Shown here: piece after piece, positions 40,111-54,800 of the stretch | How the letters are laid out: the number at the start of each line of letters is the position of its first letter | Numbering within the stretch: the first letter of the stretch is position 1 | Origin: Setaria digitata | Lineage: Eukaryota > Nematoda > Chromadorea > Rhabditida > Setariidae | Reading direction: 5' to 3' | Length of the DNA stretch: 64,000 bases | NCBI GenBank assembly: GCA_003640385.1 | Contig: RCAB01000345.1 | Location: 1 to 64,000, forward strand | The notes under the pieces: model-generated | Told to the model about the DNA's origin: nothing | Seen by the model: the letters and a program-made list of their open reading frames with translations, nothing else | Database searches by the model: none | Program-made: the position numbers and the translations under genes

Positions 40111-43100
40111 ATGATAAAGGTAACAGTTATAATAATTTTAACAAGGAGAATTAATCTCTAACAAAGATCTATATCATCTCAATTCATCTCGTAAAAGCAG
40201 TTGTTGTTATTCAACACTGCACAGGTAAGAAAAGGAAGGTAAGATGTTTGATGTTGAATGTTTTATTTAGCCTACTATACAAAAATTTGTTCCTTCGTTA
40301 CATTCGAAGAAGAAAAGAAAAGGAAAATGTATTATGAGTAACAAAAGCACATAGCATTGCACTTATCAATCATTTTTAACCAGCAAATACCTTTTAATTT
40401 ACTTTTAAAGGAGTAAAATGGAAAAAGTTTTTACAAGACAAATAATTGTTTAATTTCGCAAAAATGTATATCTGTCATAAATTATATGGAACAAAAAAAA
40501 AAAAAAAAAAAAGAAAGAAAAAAAATGAATAAATGCATTTATATGTCTTAATTTGGTTTTAAATTTTAATTCTTAAGTGTTTTTTTTTTTTTTTTTTTTT
40601 TTCAAATTAATTTGCTGAATTTATTAACTGAATTTTTAACAATTTCATTTCTACACTACTACATCAATATGAACTATATCGAAAGACAGTGAGTGAAATA
40701 AATTTCTATCAAAAATCTCTTTAATTCAAATGATTTTTTTTTTCCTTTTTTTAATCCATAATTACTATAAAGAGCTTGTCAGGAAGCATAAAAGCATGTA
40801 TTATTTGTTGCATCTAAAATATTGGAAAAGTAAACGGAATCTGGTGAAATTGATCAAGTGAAAAAAAAAAAAGAAATTTTGATTAGGAATAAAAATAGGA
40901 GAGATTAAATAAATATACAGATGTTTTATAAAAAAAGAAGATTGCTTGAAATGGAAGTAATGGTAAAAGATAAAACAAAAGCTGATATCATTTTTATCAT
41001 CAAAAAACACTGATGAAAAATGTCATCTCATTTCATATTACACTTCATGCATTTACCGCAATCAATAAGACAATTGAAAAAAAAAAAAAAAAAGAAAAAG
41101 AAAAATTTTTCATTTTCATTTATTATTATTGCTCTTTTTTATTGAACGTTATTTAATTATCTTTAATGATTTCGTTATAATTTTGTTTAAAAATTTAACA
41201 TAACTGAAAGATAATTGCTTAGTCAGTCTGTTTTTTAAGATAACATTTAATGAAATTTTAGAGAAGAATATATTTCATGAAACCGAAAAATAATAATCAA
41301 CAGAAAAAAATAAATAAATAAATAAAAATGCCTATTTGTTTGTCACAATATTATTTTATGGAAGAATTTAAGAAACTGAAAAATAATTGTCCGTAAAAGA
41401 GAGGTTTAAAAAAAAAAAAAAAAAATGTCAATTTATTTGTTATATTACTTTAGAAAAATTTATGAAAAACAAAAATAATATTATCAGTAGAAATAATTAA
41501 TTATAAGGAACGAGGGCAACTGTATAGAAATCGGTTAAGTTGACAATAACAGAAAAAAAACAAGAAAAGAAATTCTTTTTTTTTTTTTTTTGGCAGAATT
41601 TACAACGCGAAAATTTTTTTTGCATTTTCCATTTCTTTTTTTTTTTTTTTTAAGAAAATATATGTGACTTTATATGTAATACGATATAAATAAGAGTAAA
41701 ACTTTGTAATAAAATGGCAATAAATGCTATTTTATTTCATTCGTTTAAATTATTTAATTCGATTGAAAAGGAAAAAGTCCTCTTTCCGAAACAATTTACT
41801 TAGATAATGTAAATAATTTTCGGGATGAATTATACGAAATGATCGCAGCAAATTATACATATTCATTCGTGATTCTCAATTCATCCCACTTCAATTTCAA
41901 TCAATCGGTATTTTGCTAGATTTTTGATTTTACTTATTCCAGCAAATAAAAATAATCAGGATGGATTTTCGTAAAATCTAGCAACAAAAATGTATGCTTT
42001 CAAGAGAAAAAGAAGACATAGAGTTAGTTTGAAAGTGTGATAATATTTCTTCAATAGCTCTACTGATAATGTGCTATTATCAATTCCTATGATTTTTTTT
42101 TTTTTTTTTTTTTTTGGAGTTAAACAAAAGACCAAGCTAACGAACAAATTAGCTATAATTTAAAATAGTTTGTTAATTTCTCGAAATTCGTATTCTAAAA
42201 TATGAAGACAGAAGGAAAGAGGAAGAAAGAGCGAAATTATCTAAATGAAATTAATGGTTAAGCTTGCCTTTCCTTAAAGATTTATTAGTTAGGTAATGTT
42301 ACCGGCACTATCATTAATAGTGGTATTGGCTATCTTATAATGATTAAAGCAGATTTGAAAACTGATTATACGGAAAAATCATTATGAGCAATGAGTTTCA
42401 TTACATTAAAAAAAAAAAAAAAAAAAAAAAGAACTAGACATGCGTTGAAATAATCATTGATTATTAAATTCATTGATAGAATTGGCACAAAGTTAAAATA
42501 TTCTCAGTATTCGTACTTTTATCTCTCTCAATTAATTTATTGCAGAACAGTAGCTATAAACAGTTCATGAGTTACGATCAAAGATTAGAAATGCTTGATG
42601 AATTATTTTCATTTTTCTTTTGAAATTTTAAAAATTAAAAGTTGAATTAACATTTGGGGGAATTTTCTTATTTGTGCAAACAATCTAAATGTCATTTACA
42701 AGTTATCTTTGGATGAAATGCATCTATAGGAAGCAAATTTATTTCAGTATTAAAATTTAACAAATTGTGATAGTAGTAAAATGTAAGAAAGATAGCACTG
42801 AAAGTTGATATTACTAATTATACCATCGAATAAGATATTATTACAAAATAGTAATGAAATTTGACCTTCGTTAACGAATTTCGTGTTATATACAACCTCA
42901 CAATTATCATTCGTTTCTACAGTGATGACCTGGTTGAAATAGGTTGAAAACATGAAATATTTAACAAATTTATGAGACATAATCTTTGATAGTTCCGATA
43001 TATCAATAGTGATCATAATGATGGTAATAACAAAAATAATAAATAAATTACAGCAACAAGCTAGGAATAAAATTCTCATATCATTATAAGTACGAATAGA

Positions 43101-46100
43101 AAGGAATGTTTTATTTAATCAGTTTATTTTATGAAACAAATTCTCATTCCATTTTGTAATTACAAAGCGGAAAGTTTATGATTGTAAGATTGCATTATTT
43201 ATGTCTATCGCACATTCAAATATGATCATAAAATTCGATAGCCTTTGGTATGTTCGATTTAGAAGCCATCAGTGATTGATCAGTAATGAGAGCCAATTCC
43301 AACTTTATTTTAGAAGTGGTAATCATAGGGACAGTCAATACAACGAACAACTCTACTCTTTTTTTCATCACATAGATGAGGTTTTGATCAAGATTCAAAC
43401 AGAATTAATTCCAAATCTGGAAATTACGAGTTTAAAGTGATAATCATATTTATGGAGATAATAAAAAGAGACATCAAAATATTTGTAAATTTTAGGATAC
43501 AATTACTACTTTTTATTTATTTTCTCATTATTGCTATTATTTTTTCCAAGAGATAATCTCCTATTAAATTCTTTCTTAATTTCAGAAAAATTATTATTAG
43601 TGAATTTGGCACATGGAGTGAATTAATAAATTAATGGAATTCATGACTCTTCAGATGATAAATTATTATCAGTTATTATTGATAAGCGAATGGCACAATT
43701 AAAACAAAGAAAAAATTTCAATGAGTTTTTTTTTTCCAGAAGAAAAAAAAAAAATGTTTTCTTTAAAAATACTTCTAAATTTGATACTTTAGGAGATCAG
43801 TAAACTAGACAAACAATAATTCAAATTAATTTGTAGAAATTAAGCAAAACGACGAAAGAAGAAAAAAAAATTTGTGAAATTTATAAGAAAAAAAAAAGTG
43901 GACAAGTATTTCAGAGGATGAAAAATTTGAGTGTTTGCGGCTATTTCATCCTAAATATATAATATATATGCTATTAAAAATAATGGAACTAGATCCTAGA
44001 TCTTATTTCTTTTTAAACATTTTTCACTCTTTCTTATTTATTCATTTATTTTTTTCCCTGATGTATTAGACTGAAATCACAAACCGATTAGACTGCTATA
44101 ATAATCTTACTGGCTTCATTTCGAATTTACTAACACAGTAGTTAAACAAATCAAGTCAAGAATATTTCGACTTAATATCTAACATTTTCGAAATGTGAAT
44201 TGTTTTTTTTTTTTTAATAACTTTTAAAGTGGAAAAAAAAAACGAAAAATGAAATGCTAAAGTTACCATAAATAGAAAATTTAATCGGAAATTTTCATCG
44301 TTCTACGCTGGAAAATGATATCTCACAGTTGATAAGGATAAGAACCAAATCAATTACATATGTCTTAATTTACCGAATCAATAATTACATTTAGACTTGA
44401 GAAAGAAGGATGAAACAACGAAACTGATAATATCAAGTAATGAATTTTTTGTTTAAAAAAAAAAAAAATGAAAAATTATTTAGAAGAAATACGAATTTTT
44501 TTCCAGTAGTTAATCAGAGGAATTTCCATTCCATCATTTGAAGTATAGAGCTTACTGACATCACTTTCAGAGTTTGCTGATATCATTTTTTAGAAATTTG
44601 TTTAATGGATTTGAAAAGAAGAAAAAAAAAAAGGATTTTAGGGGAAAATTACAACTCTTACTCAAAGAATATGATAAGATAGTTAAATGATATGATAAAT
44701 ATGTGGAAATCAAATCATCTAATATAATATTGAAATAAAGCCTATGGTTCATATTTATTCGTTCAGAATTTGAATTTTTCAAAGTCATCAAACAAATTAT
44801 TCATATTCTATTTCCACTTCCTTTCTTTTGCCTATTCTTCAAGCAAGCAATTAATTTTTTATTTTATAATTTAAAATTTTTTCAAAACCCCTTCTTTTTC
44901 TCATTTATCTCATTAATTTTAAGCGATATCTTTTCGAGCAAATGATAAAATAGCTACTGCAGAAATCTATTTTAGTGTGAAAATCCTTACTGACAAAATG
45001 AAAAAGAAAAAGAAAAGGTGTAAAATATGAACATAAATTGTTTGGGTTTGTTGCTTTAACATTCAAAAAGAAAGAATGATAACAAATTATTTGCATTGGG
45101 TAATGTTAAAATGTAAATGCACCACAAAAAAAAATTGATTGAAATTCTGTGAAAAAATAAATAAATAAAATAAAAACAAAAACAAAGAAATGAAATCGAA
45201 TCTAACAGAGAGATTGTAATAATAATACACTATTGGTTCGATAGTTATCATCACTTACAATGCTTCTTCCTTTATGATTGCATCTTTTTTTTCTATTATT
45301 ATTATTTATTTATTTATTGTTATTATCTTTTCCCTATTATTATTATCATTATCTTTGTTTTGTTTTTTTTTTCAATTAATCGAAAGAAGGAAATCTTGAA
45401 AATTTCAAAATATTATAAAAATGGATATTAATATGCGGAAGAAATAAAAATGAACAATACAGGTAGAAAATGATAATATTCGTATATATATACGAATATT
45501 ATATATATGTGTGTGTGGTAGTTTTACTGAATATCGGATAGCAGTGACAAGAAAAAGTAAAAAGATATAGGCTGAAATTGCAATTTGCCGAATATAATAG
45601 TTTTGTTGGTAACGATAATAATGATGATGCAGTATTTTGAAGAGATGACACGCTTATGACAATTTTGACACTTTTCATTTCCAATTTACAATGGAAGAAC
45701 CAAATTTGAGTGATAGTTCTGATATTGTAGAATGACAATGATGAATAAAAAGGATGAAGAGGACACTTTTCAATGATAATGATTGCTACTACTACGAGTT
45801 CATCAACCTCATAATACTGCAATTTTTAAATATAATTTAAAAATTTTGGAAACTGAAATAATTCTAATAAGTGTATAGCAATTATATTACCTTTATGCAT
45901 ATACATAATATATGATATAATAAATTGATTCACTTACTATTGCCAGTAAAAATTAACATCTGTTTTTCTAAAAAAGTATGCATTAAAAAAAAAAAAAAAA
46001 AATTGTCGTTATTCAATCAATGCCATTGCATCTCAAACAATTTTCCAATTGCCATTTTGAAATGTAATTTAAGATAGAAAATGGAAATTTTTCATGTCTG

Positions 46101-47889
46101 CTCTCATAGCAATAAAAAATATTTTGCGCCAAAATCATCATCGCCTCATTTCTTCCCTTCTTATTACTCGCAAATATTTCAATCAAATAAATGAATAAAA
46201 TAGAGCTGTTATCATCATTATTGACTTAAAATTTACAACAATGAATAAACTATCCATCCTACAAGATGATGTATATAAGTAATAGAGAGAGAGAGAGAGA
46301 AAAAAAAAAAGAAACGAAAAATATATCAAAATTTGGAAATAAGCCAAGAAATAGCTTTTTGAAAACTTAATAAAGAATTTACATCATTCACGTTACATAC
46401 GCCTCATTCTTATAATAAAATAATATGAACAATTTAAACATTACTACAGATATGTGTGTATTTTGATATATACCCGTATATACACAAGCACAGACACACA
46501 CATACACATATATATATATGACAATAGTCAGATAGAATGGACAGTGGTCATATGGGGTGAGATTGTTGAAAATCCATTTGAACGAATACGAGGAAATAGA
46601 CGGAAGTGGACAGAGAGATATATGTATGTTCTACCGGTGATTACAATACAGAAAAATCAATGGAATATGTGATATGAGCGGGATAATCTGACCTCATCTC
46701 TTATAAAAATGACCTATATGTGTGGACAGTGGTCATCGTACTGTCTTTTCAGTACTATTCTTTTATAACTTTGAAATCGAACTGATGAAATACAAGTGAT
46801 AAAAAGATGGAGAAGCACTGAATTAACAATAATTTCTTGAAATTTTTTTTTTCTTTTGAAAATTAAAATTTTTGAAATTTTGTAAACAAAAAAAGAAAAG
46901 TGATGCTTGTACTACGCCCACTACTGTAATATTTTTAAAAGAGTATAAACGATGAATTATTATTAATATCATCGAAATGAAATCATAACCGAGTTTCAAT
47001 TCCATTTAATATATTCCTTCTTATCTCATTCACATTTAGCACTAAGTGAAGAACGAATAAGTAGTCTAGAAAAAAAGAAAAGACCAAAAACAATATTAAT
47101 ATAAAATGATTTAATATTTATCTTTTTTTTTCGAATTCAATATTAATTCCATTTAATACTAGCTAATACCAATTCAAATTTTATGTTGAATCCTACTAAC
47201 AGTATTATTTGAATAATTTAAAAGAAATAATAATAGATGTAAATCAGATCTTCACATCACAAATTTATCCCCAAAATTAAAATAAAAAAGTAAATGACAA
47301 GATAAAAAAAAAAGAAGCCTTAATTATTAGGAATTAAAAACATTCATTTACTCATAACAAAATGAATAATTAATTATAAATTAGAATTCTCAATACCATA
47401 ACATATGCATCTGAATTTAATTTTGATCACTACAGCATTCATTCTTTCACTTCATCCTCTAATAAATAACATAACAACAAATATATTATGAAATAAGGTA
47501 GCAACACTTGATTGAATTCATCATCAAAATAGTATTTACTAAGCAAATAAATAATTATAACCATCTAACTATTAATCTCTCCATCCATCCATTCATCTAC
47601 TCAGTCATACACATCTATCCAGCCATCCATCTATCCTCAGTCGTCCGTCTAGCCATTCATTAATCTGTCCCTCTAATTTGTTAAATTTCATGCTCATTAC
47701 GAAGATTTATTTGTAGACAGGAAGTGGACACGAAGAGCAGTTAGTTATTTGGATTGATGTCGTCTGAAAACGTCCACATTCCCTATATTCATCAATCCTT
47801 CTTACCTATCTATTGATTGTTTGTATCATCATAGCTGACAATTACCACTCATTGTCTAGATTGACTTTCCATAAAATAAAATTTCTCTG

Positions 47890-47920
<31 letters not shown>

Positions 47921-48857
47921 AACGTTCGTGCGTTAATTTAGATCTGAATGAGAACGTTATCGAGAATTTTAATTCATATTAGAGTGAATAATAATAAATT
48001 CTGAATAGCAATAAATAAGGTTCGTTTCTAGCTTTTAGATTTCATCACAATTAAGCTTATAACGTGGAGAGCAATTATAGGTGATAAAATGTTGTGTAGC
48101 AAGGAAATTAATTAATGGCAAGACAGACGAATCCATTAAATCAAATTAGGAAATGAGCTATGTGAAAACAGAAGGTACTTACTCATATCGAACTAAATAT
48201 GAAATGAAATAGTTAAATCAATTTAGATTCTTTTCATTTTTCATTTTAATTCAGTGTTTAATTCGTGAGCAAATTTGTGAGAAAAAAGGAGCCATTTATT
48301 TCTTTTTTTAAATAATAGAATGGTCCAGTAAAACTACTTACAAACAAGCCAACGATGAATATTACAAGACTGCTTAATTAGGTCAAAAAAATTCCGTTCC
48401 ATTATAAAATATTATTTGCATTAAAAAAAAAAAAAAAAAATGAATAGTAAATTTCGTTACCACATAAAAAAAATCGTATATTTACATACATACATGATCG
48501 AAGAAATATCATTTACTATTGAGATAGAAAAAAATGACATAATTTTTAAATTTTTCGATTCAAAAAAAAAAAAAAAAGAAATAATGGCATACTTTAACCT
48601 AATGAAATTAGCAGTAATGCTACTTCATTGAGGAAAAAATTTTGATATAAATTCGCATGCATAAGAAGATATCGCAATCTTTAATTAAGCAAATTAAAAG
48701 AAAAAAAAAAATGATGGTAGAATCGTACCAGAGAATTAATTGTTAATAGATTTACAAAAATGGAAACAAGCTCAAGATTCAGAATCCTCACAATGAATTA
48801 TGATGAGGAAGAGATCAAGATTCAGAATCCTCAACAGAATCTTCGATAATAAAAGGC

Positions 48858-48902
48858 ACAGACAGACACACAGACAGACAGACCGACACACACACACACA
48901 CA
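48858..48902. repeat. ACAG/CA compound microsatellite
   Basis: Short tract of ACAGACAG units passing into (CA)n. Confidence 0.9.
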
Positions 48903-50084
48903 ACATATCGTCGTTGGTCTTAATCGATACAACAAGGTGCCTTACAGCTTATGGAGGGAAAAAAAAATCAATAAAACGATTCATAAAAGATCCAACCCCG
49001 TACAGCAATATTTGAATACACAAAAGAGAAAAAGGAGACAAGAAGAAAACGAGAAGGAAGGAGGGAGGAAGAGAAAGAGAGGAATGAAAAGATTAGCAAA
49101 CCGGAATGAAATCCGGTTAGCATGCTTCTAGCAAGAAAGTTCTAGATACATTCTGATCAATATTTTGCTTATATTCTTCTTCAAAATTAATTTGTAATTA
49201 AAACTGTTTAATAATCCATAAAAATTCACGAAAGATATGGTTGTTTTCATTCCTGATTCGGTTTTTCACTCTGATATGATGTAAAGATCAGATTAATCAC
49301 AATGATAACGCACTAATAAAATTAGGACTGTACTGATAGCAGTAGGAATAATTTTTATCACAAATATTTAATCGAGAAGTAAGCAAAAATAGCATTTTAG
49401 CTAAAATATTAGTAAGGAATAATACTGCTTATGACAGTGAGATGTTTCGATATACTTTATCAGTGATTAGCAATATTTTGATATTATATCACTGATAAAT
49501 TATTAATACACTTAGCTTTATTATGACTATTTTGTTGAAGAAAACTTCTACTAACTGATAGTAATGTAATTTCTCCTTCATTTCATTCATCTGTTCATCA
49601 TTTGTTGCTAAAACTTTGAAATTCAATAACCTCACTTCATAATGTCAACACATTTTGTGGTATTATTTACGAAATGCTAAAATATTTAAGCTAAATAAGA
49701 AACAAAAAAAAAAAAAAATCATTACAACAGTTAGTCCCAGTAAGCTAAACTCCTAAGAAAACTAATTCTTGGATTTAATTTCGATCTATTTAAATTCACT
49801 AATACCATATATAACACATAGTTTATGGTTTTTTTTTTTCTTCCCTCTCCCCATCGCATTTTTTTTTTTTTTCAGTTCCATAAAATTAGGCTTGGATGAA
49901 AAACAAAAAAGTACCTATTTCTATCATCTGACTAGGTTTTCAGTAATAGTAACATCTCTATACATATGTTGTAATAAGGAACTTTTGAAGGAAAGAAATT
50001 CTCTAAATTAATTTTTTAAAAGAATGAAAAAAAAATTCTTCAAATTAATTTAAAAAAAAAAAGGACAGAAATAGAACATTTAAA

Positions 50085-50541
50085 TTAAATTTTTTTTAGT
50101 AAAAAAGTGAAATAAATTCTTGGTGGCATGAAAAAAAAAAAGAGAAAAAAACACCTTTCCTTATCTTTTATTCATTTAAAAAAAAAAAAAAAAAAAAAGT
50201 TTTGATATATTACAGCAAAATATGTCTTTTCAATGTGAGGATAAAACGAAAGAAAAGACTTCCTTACACCCCTACTATTGCATGAAAAAAAAAAAAAAAA
50301 AAAAAAATGGGCNTTAAATTAAATTTTTTTTAGTAAAAAAGTGAAATAAATTCTTGGTGGCATGAAAAAAAAAAGAGAAAAAAACACCTTTCCTTATCTT
50401 TTATTCATTTAAAAAAAAAAAAAAAAAAAAAGTTTTGATATATTACAGCAAAATATGTCTTTTCAATGTGAGGATAAAACGAAAGAAAAGACTTCCTTAC
50501 ACCCCTACTATTGCATGAAAAAAAAAAAAAAAAAAAAAATG
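50085..50541. other. Assembly join: direct duplication of about 225 bp around N (50313)
   Basis: TTAAATTAAATTTTTTTT... through the poly(A) run and ATGGGC is present on both sides of the N. The copies differ only in homopolymer length, so the duplication is most likely an unmerged contig overlap. Confidence 0.9.
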
Positions 50542-51190
50542 GGCTCAATTTTTTTTCCCTTTTTTTTTGGCTCAAAGATGATATTCATTGGGGAATTGAA
50601 TCCTCGTTTTTTTTTTTTTTTTTTTCAAATAGCAAACGATTTTAGCTCATTGGAACAATACCAGTGGGACAAATTGTGCAGCCAAAAGTATTGGCTAATT
50701 TTTTTGCGTCCACTCTCAAATACGGCAACTTACGCGAAATTTATTTGGGGATGTAAAAGAGAAGAAAAAAAATATATATATAATAAAAAAAAAAAACACC
50801 TTTTCTTATTCCTATTATTCTTTTAAGAAAGAAATTAAATATATATACAATAATAATTTAATATATATATTAAATATATTAAAGTATATATATATTTATT
50901 AAATAAATTACATATAAAAATATTATATAATAATATATAATTATTATTTTATTATTATTGTCATTATTATTATACATATTTTATATATATAAAAGATACC
51001 ACTTTTTTCCTTCATTAAAAGAAGAAAAACAGCAAATGTAATATAATACTCACGAGATTTAGAAAATGGAAAAAAGATGGTGCTTTTTTTTTTTTTTTTC
51101 AAGAAGATGAATGAATGAAAAATGTTAAATTGCTTGAAATTTAATAAATGAAAAAGGAAATATTGAAGAAAATTGCTCATGCGTAGCAGA

Positions 51191-51498
51191 AGCCAACAAA
51201 AATTACGGCTATTTGTAACGAGCCAAGAAAAACTACTGCAACTTGCAATAAGTCAATAAGAATTACGTGCGCTTTTAATAAGCTAAGGAAAACTATGTCC
51301 ACCAGTTATAAGCCAAGAAAACTATGTTCACTGGTCATAAGCCAAGGAAAACTACATCCACTTGTAACAAGCCAAGGAAAACTACATCCACTTGTAACAA
51401 GCCAAGGAAAACTACATCCACTTGTAACAAGCCAAGGAAAACTACATCCACTTGTAACAAGCCAAGGAAAACTACATCCACTTGTAACAAGCCAAGGA
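51191..51498. repeat. 30-bp minisatellite with decay gradient
   Basis: Ten units of AGCCAAGGAAAACTACATCC plus ACTTGTAACA. The last five (51340-51489) are identical. The five upstream (51191-51339) become steadily more diverged towards the left. It ends about 300 bases before the MTHFR start codon. Open frames here result from the 30-bp period. Confidence 0.95.
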
Positions 51499-51801
51499 CC
51501 TGTTTGCCTTTTTTAATCGTAACATTTAATGACATTTATCCGTGAATTGCACATTTACAAATCGTTTCATTTCTCACTGATTAATGACGGTATTGTTGTT
51601 AATTTAGCATTCTGAGGAATACTGAATGGCACTGTGGTGACGAGAGCTTGTACGGTAGCTCCATCCGGAAGTGCCACCGAAATTAAAACACTCCGAACCC
51701 CACAATACTTCCATTCAAAAGCACTGAACGCCCCGCTTTGTTTGTACTTCTAGGGTTTGCATCTGTTCTGGTATTCGTTCCGGTGTTTCCGTATAAGCCG
51801 T
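51499..51801 (+). promoter_or_regulatory. Upstream region of the MTHFR gene
   Basis: A less AT-rich stretch than its surroundings. A good acceptor (GTTTGTACTTCTAG, about 51741-51754) lies some 48 bases before the ATG and could be a spliced-leader acceptor or the end of a leader intron. No core promoter element was recognised. Confidence 0.35.
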
Positions 51802-54800
51802 ATGGATAATATGACGGATCTGGTAACAAGTAACAATGATCAGAGGATAAATCTATTAAGGAATGATGCTGAATTTACTAACAATTTATCCGGAACCACT
51901 AGTCAGACGGATGTTTCCTCAAAGTAATTAGCTGTTTAGAAATGCTAATTATCATAAATATTTATCTTACTTTTAGTTGCTGCTCTTTCATAACAAATGG
52001 GTGGTGTTTTTTACGGAATTTCATTACTTCAGGCTATTGGAATTGTGGCTTGACCTCTGACACAACAAACTAATGTTTCAGGATCTATTATTCATTTTTG
52101 CATTTTTTTTTATTATTTGTATTATAACCTGAATCATTAATTTACGCTTATCAGAAACATTTCAGCTGCTGAATCTTAAATTTCTCCTTGTAATTTTATT
52201 AGTTAGAAAGTTAAAAAGTTAAATTTTATTAGTTAAAAAGTTAAGAAGTTTTATTAGTTAAAAATTTTATTAGTTACTTATTGCTTTTTTTTTTCATTTT
52301 CTTATTTGAAAATTTTTCACTGAAGAGAATATATTAGCCTAAATAATTCAAATTAATTTCATTAAAGTTTAAAATTCAGGAAAGAAAGGAAGAAAACGAA
52401 TAATATTTGTAGATCATTGAAAAGCATTTTTACTGTTTACTTCCAGTCTCGTTATCCGGTCAACATCTAACAATCAATGGAACAAATCCAGAACGAATTG
52501 GGCAGTAGCTCAGGGAACATATATACCACTGCGTGATCGTATTAATAACCGAATTGCTGATGGTATACCATTTTTTTCACTGGAAGTTAGTATAATTTTT
52601 TTTTTTTTTTTGAAATAAAATGTATTTTCTAGTTTTCTTTTTTTTTGGAATAGAAGGGTAAGATTCTTTTATTTTTCATTTTTCTTGTTTAAATTTTGTT
52701 TAGCTATATTTTTCTTTAGAGATAAAATCTAATTTAGACTGGTGTAGTTGAAGATGTTGATTATTCTTGATCAGTGTGGAAAGCTGACTTTTGGTTTTTA
52801 GTTACATAATTCCTTTTTAATTATGAACCAAGCATGATATCAACGAGAATGATTCTAGCACTATGGTTCATTTTTATATTTTTACTCTGTGATTGAATTT
52901 GAAACTTTGGAATTATGTTCTTTCGTATATGTAATTAAAATATGTAATTCCGTCCTTTTTTTTAAGTTTTGCTGTTATTTTTATAGCTTACAATTTAATA
53001 TTTATCTTGGAACATTATCAAATGAGTTATCATGACTCTTACTTTTAGCAGTGCTAGAATCATTCTCGTTGATATCGTGTTTGGTTCATAATTAAAAAGA
53101 AATCTTTTTGTGCATTTTATTTTTTTAATTTCTTTTAAGTTGCATTTAAATCTAATTTTTTAGTTTTTTCCACCGAAAACACCAAATAGTGTTGCTAATT
53201 TTTTTGCACGTCTTGATCGCTTCCGTGAAGGAAATCCAATGTTTGTCGATATAGCATGGCATTTCGGTTCCGATCCTGGTTTGTTAATTGAGCTTTATTT
53301 GATTTCATTGTTGTAGTATTTGTTAGAAATTTAACTTATATTTGCGATATTTTTTATGAGATACTTAAGTGGGAGAAACAAAGGTTATGACTTTTTTCCT
53401 CTCAAGAGCAAAGAGAATGTAGGATAATAGGGCTTTTGCTGTTCATTTCTGTTAAGAGTATTGAATAAAAGTTTTTCTTAACAAATCATGTTTTGTTTGC
53501 TGCAGTCTTTTCATTCTAAAGTTCTTTCTTTTTTCATTTTCGTTTTTTTTTTTTTATTTCTCATCCTTATTTTGATTTCCAGGGTTACATCTCATTTTTC
53601 AAGATTTTAGGTAATATCAGCAGTGAGACATCATCATCTTCGGTAGCAGCAGGCTGCTTAGATTATTGTGGTATCGACACTATGTTACACATCACATGTT
53701 GTCCGTATACAAAGGAGCAGTCAATAAGACATTTAGAACAAAGTAAAGCACTGGGATTAAAAAATATTTTGGCTTTACGCGGTGATGTGCCACGGCAGGT
53801 ATGTCTTATTACTGATATTTTAATTCACTGGAGTATTATTTAAAGATATCTCAAAATACTGACAGTTGTTTAGTAAGATGATATCAAAATATGTTTTCCC
53901 CGATTCCTTTTAATTCTTTCATCATCCAGAGGTGTTATGCCTATCCATGGTGAGAAAGAAAAAACTTTACTTAGTAGTTAGTAATTGAATAATATAAAAT
54001 TAGTTAACATTTTTTTGTGCAACGAAGTTATTGGATTTCCACTTGAATTCTCTTATTCAATGATAGCGGAAATATGGAATTGCAGGATATAAATCCGGTA
54101 CTGTATAAATATCGAGCTTTAGACCTCATCCGATGGATAAAAGAGGAATATAACGATTACTTTACGATTGCTTGCTCTGGTATATTTCGATGCATAATTT
54201 CTTCAACTGCATGTATTTATAATAGAAACAACGATAATAGAGTGATAACACGGTGATTATTAAAACTATCTGACCATTCAGTGCAAGATATCTGCTTCTG
54301 GCAGCATATCAAATTTTTACAGAAGGCCTAGAAAACGGGTGATAATTGAAATGAGGACATAGAAATGGCCTGTGATATTTGATTTGAGCTTAGAGCTTAA
54401 TTCTGTTTTTATTCTTGTTGATTGGTATAATCAGAAAATTTCAGGTTACCCATCAGGACATCCTGAAGCTCCGAGTTATCGAGCTGACCTCCTATATTTA
54501 AAAGCGAAAGTAGATGCTGGCGCGGATTTCGTTATTTCCCAAATAGTTTTTGACAGTGAAATTTTCGAGAACTTTTTACGTGATTGCCGAGAAATTGGTA
54601 TTACTGTACCAATCATTCCCGGAATTATGCCCATTCAGGTTTCTAGTTATAATTTTACTTTTGGTTCTCATTTAATAAAAATCTTTCATAAAACTCTAGC
54701 AAAGAATTTATATTTGTAAATAAAGGATAGCAGTAGCTAAATAGTCCATTTTAATTTCCATTCTGCAGAGTTATGAAAGTATTCGTCGTATTGCGGAATT

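Larger units (their letters stand above)
40111..51190. other. Gene-poor intergenic DNA
   Basis: About 11 kb with no recognised conserved exon. Contents: many A/T homopolymers, (TA)n near 45481-45512 and 50870-50990, a degenerate CCAT-type microsatellite at 47578-47680, an ACAG/CA microsatellite at 48858-48902, and the assembly duplication around N at 50313. Scattered open frames of 60-120 codons have no family resemblance I trust. Confidence 0.5.

Noticed and set aside
39788..40111. Ile/Tyr/Leu-rich - strand frames
   Set aside because: Translation of the degenerate AAT repeat.
42750..43398. Two - strand frames, one reading KLELALITDQSLMASKSN, slightly like the start of an ADAM/reprolysin domain
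   Set aside because: No zinc-binding HExxHxxGxxH exon was found nearby, splice signals are poor and the similarity is a few residues.
45499..45822. 107-codon - strand frame
   Set aside because: No recognisable domain, signal peptide or splice partners; AT-rich composition makes a chance frame likely.
51295..51545. Repetitive open frames (LHPLVTSQGK and similar)
   Set aside because: By-product of the 30-bp minisatellite period.
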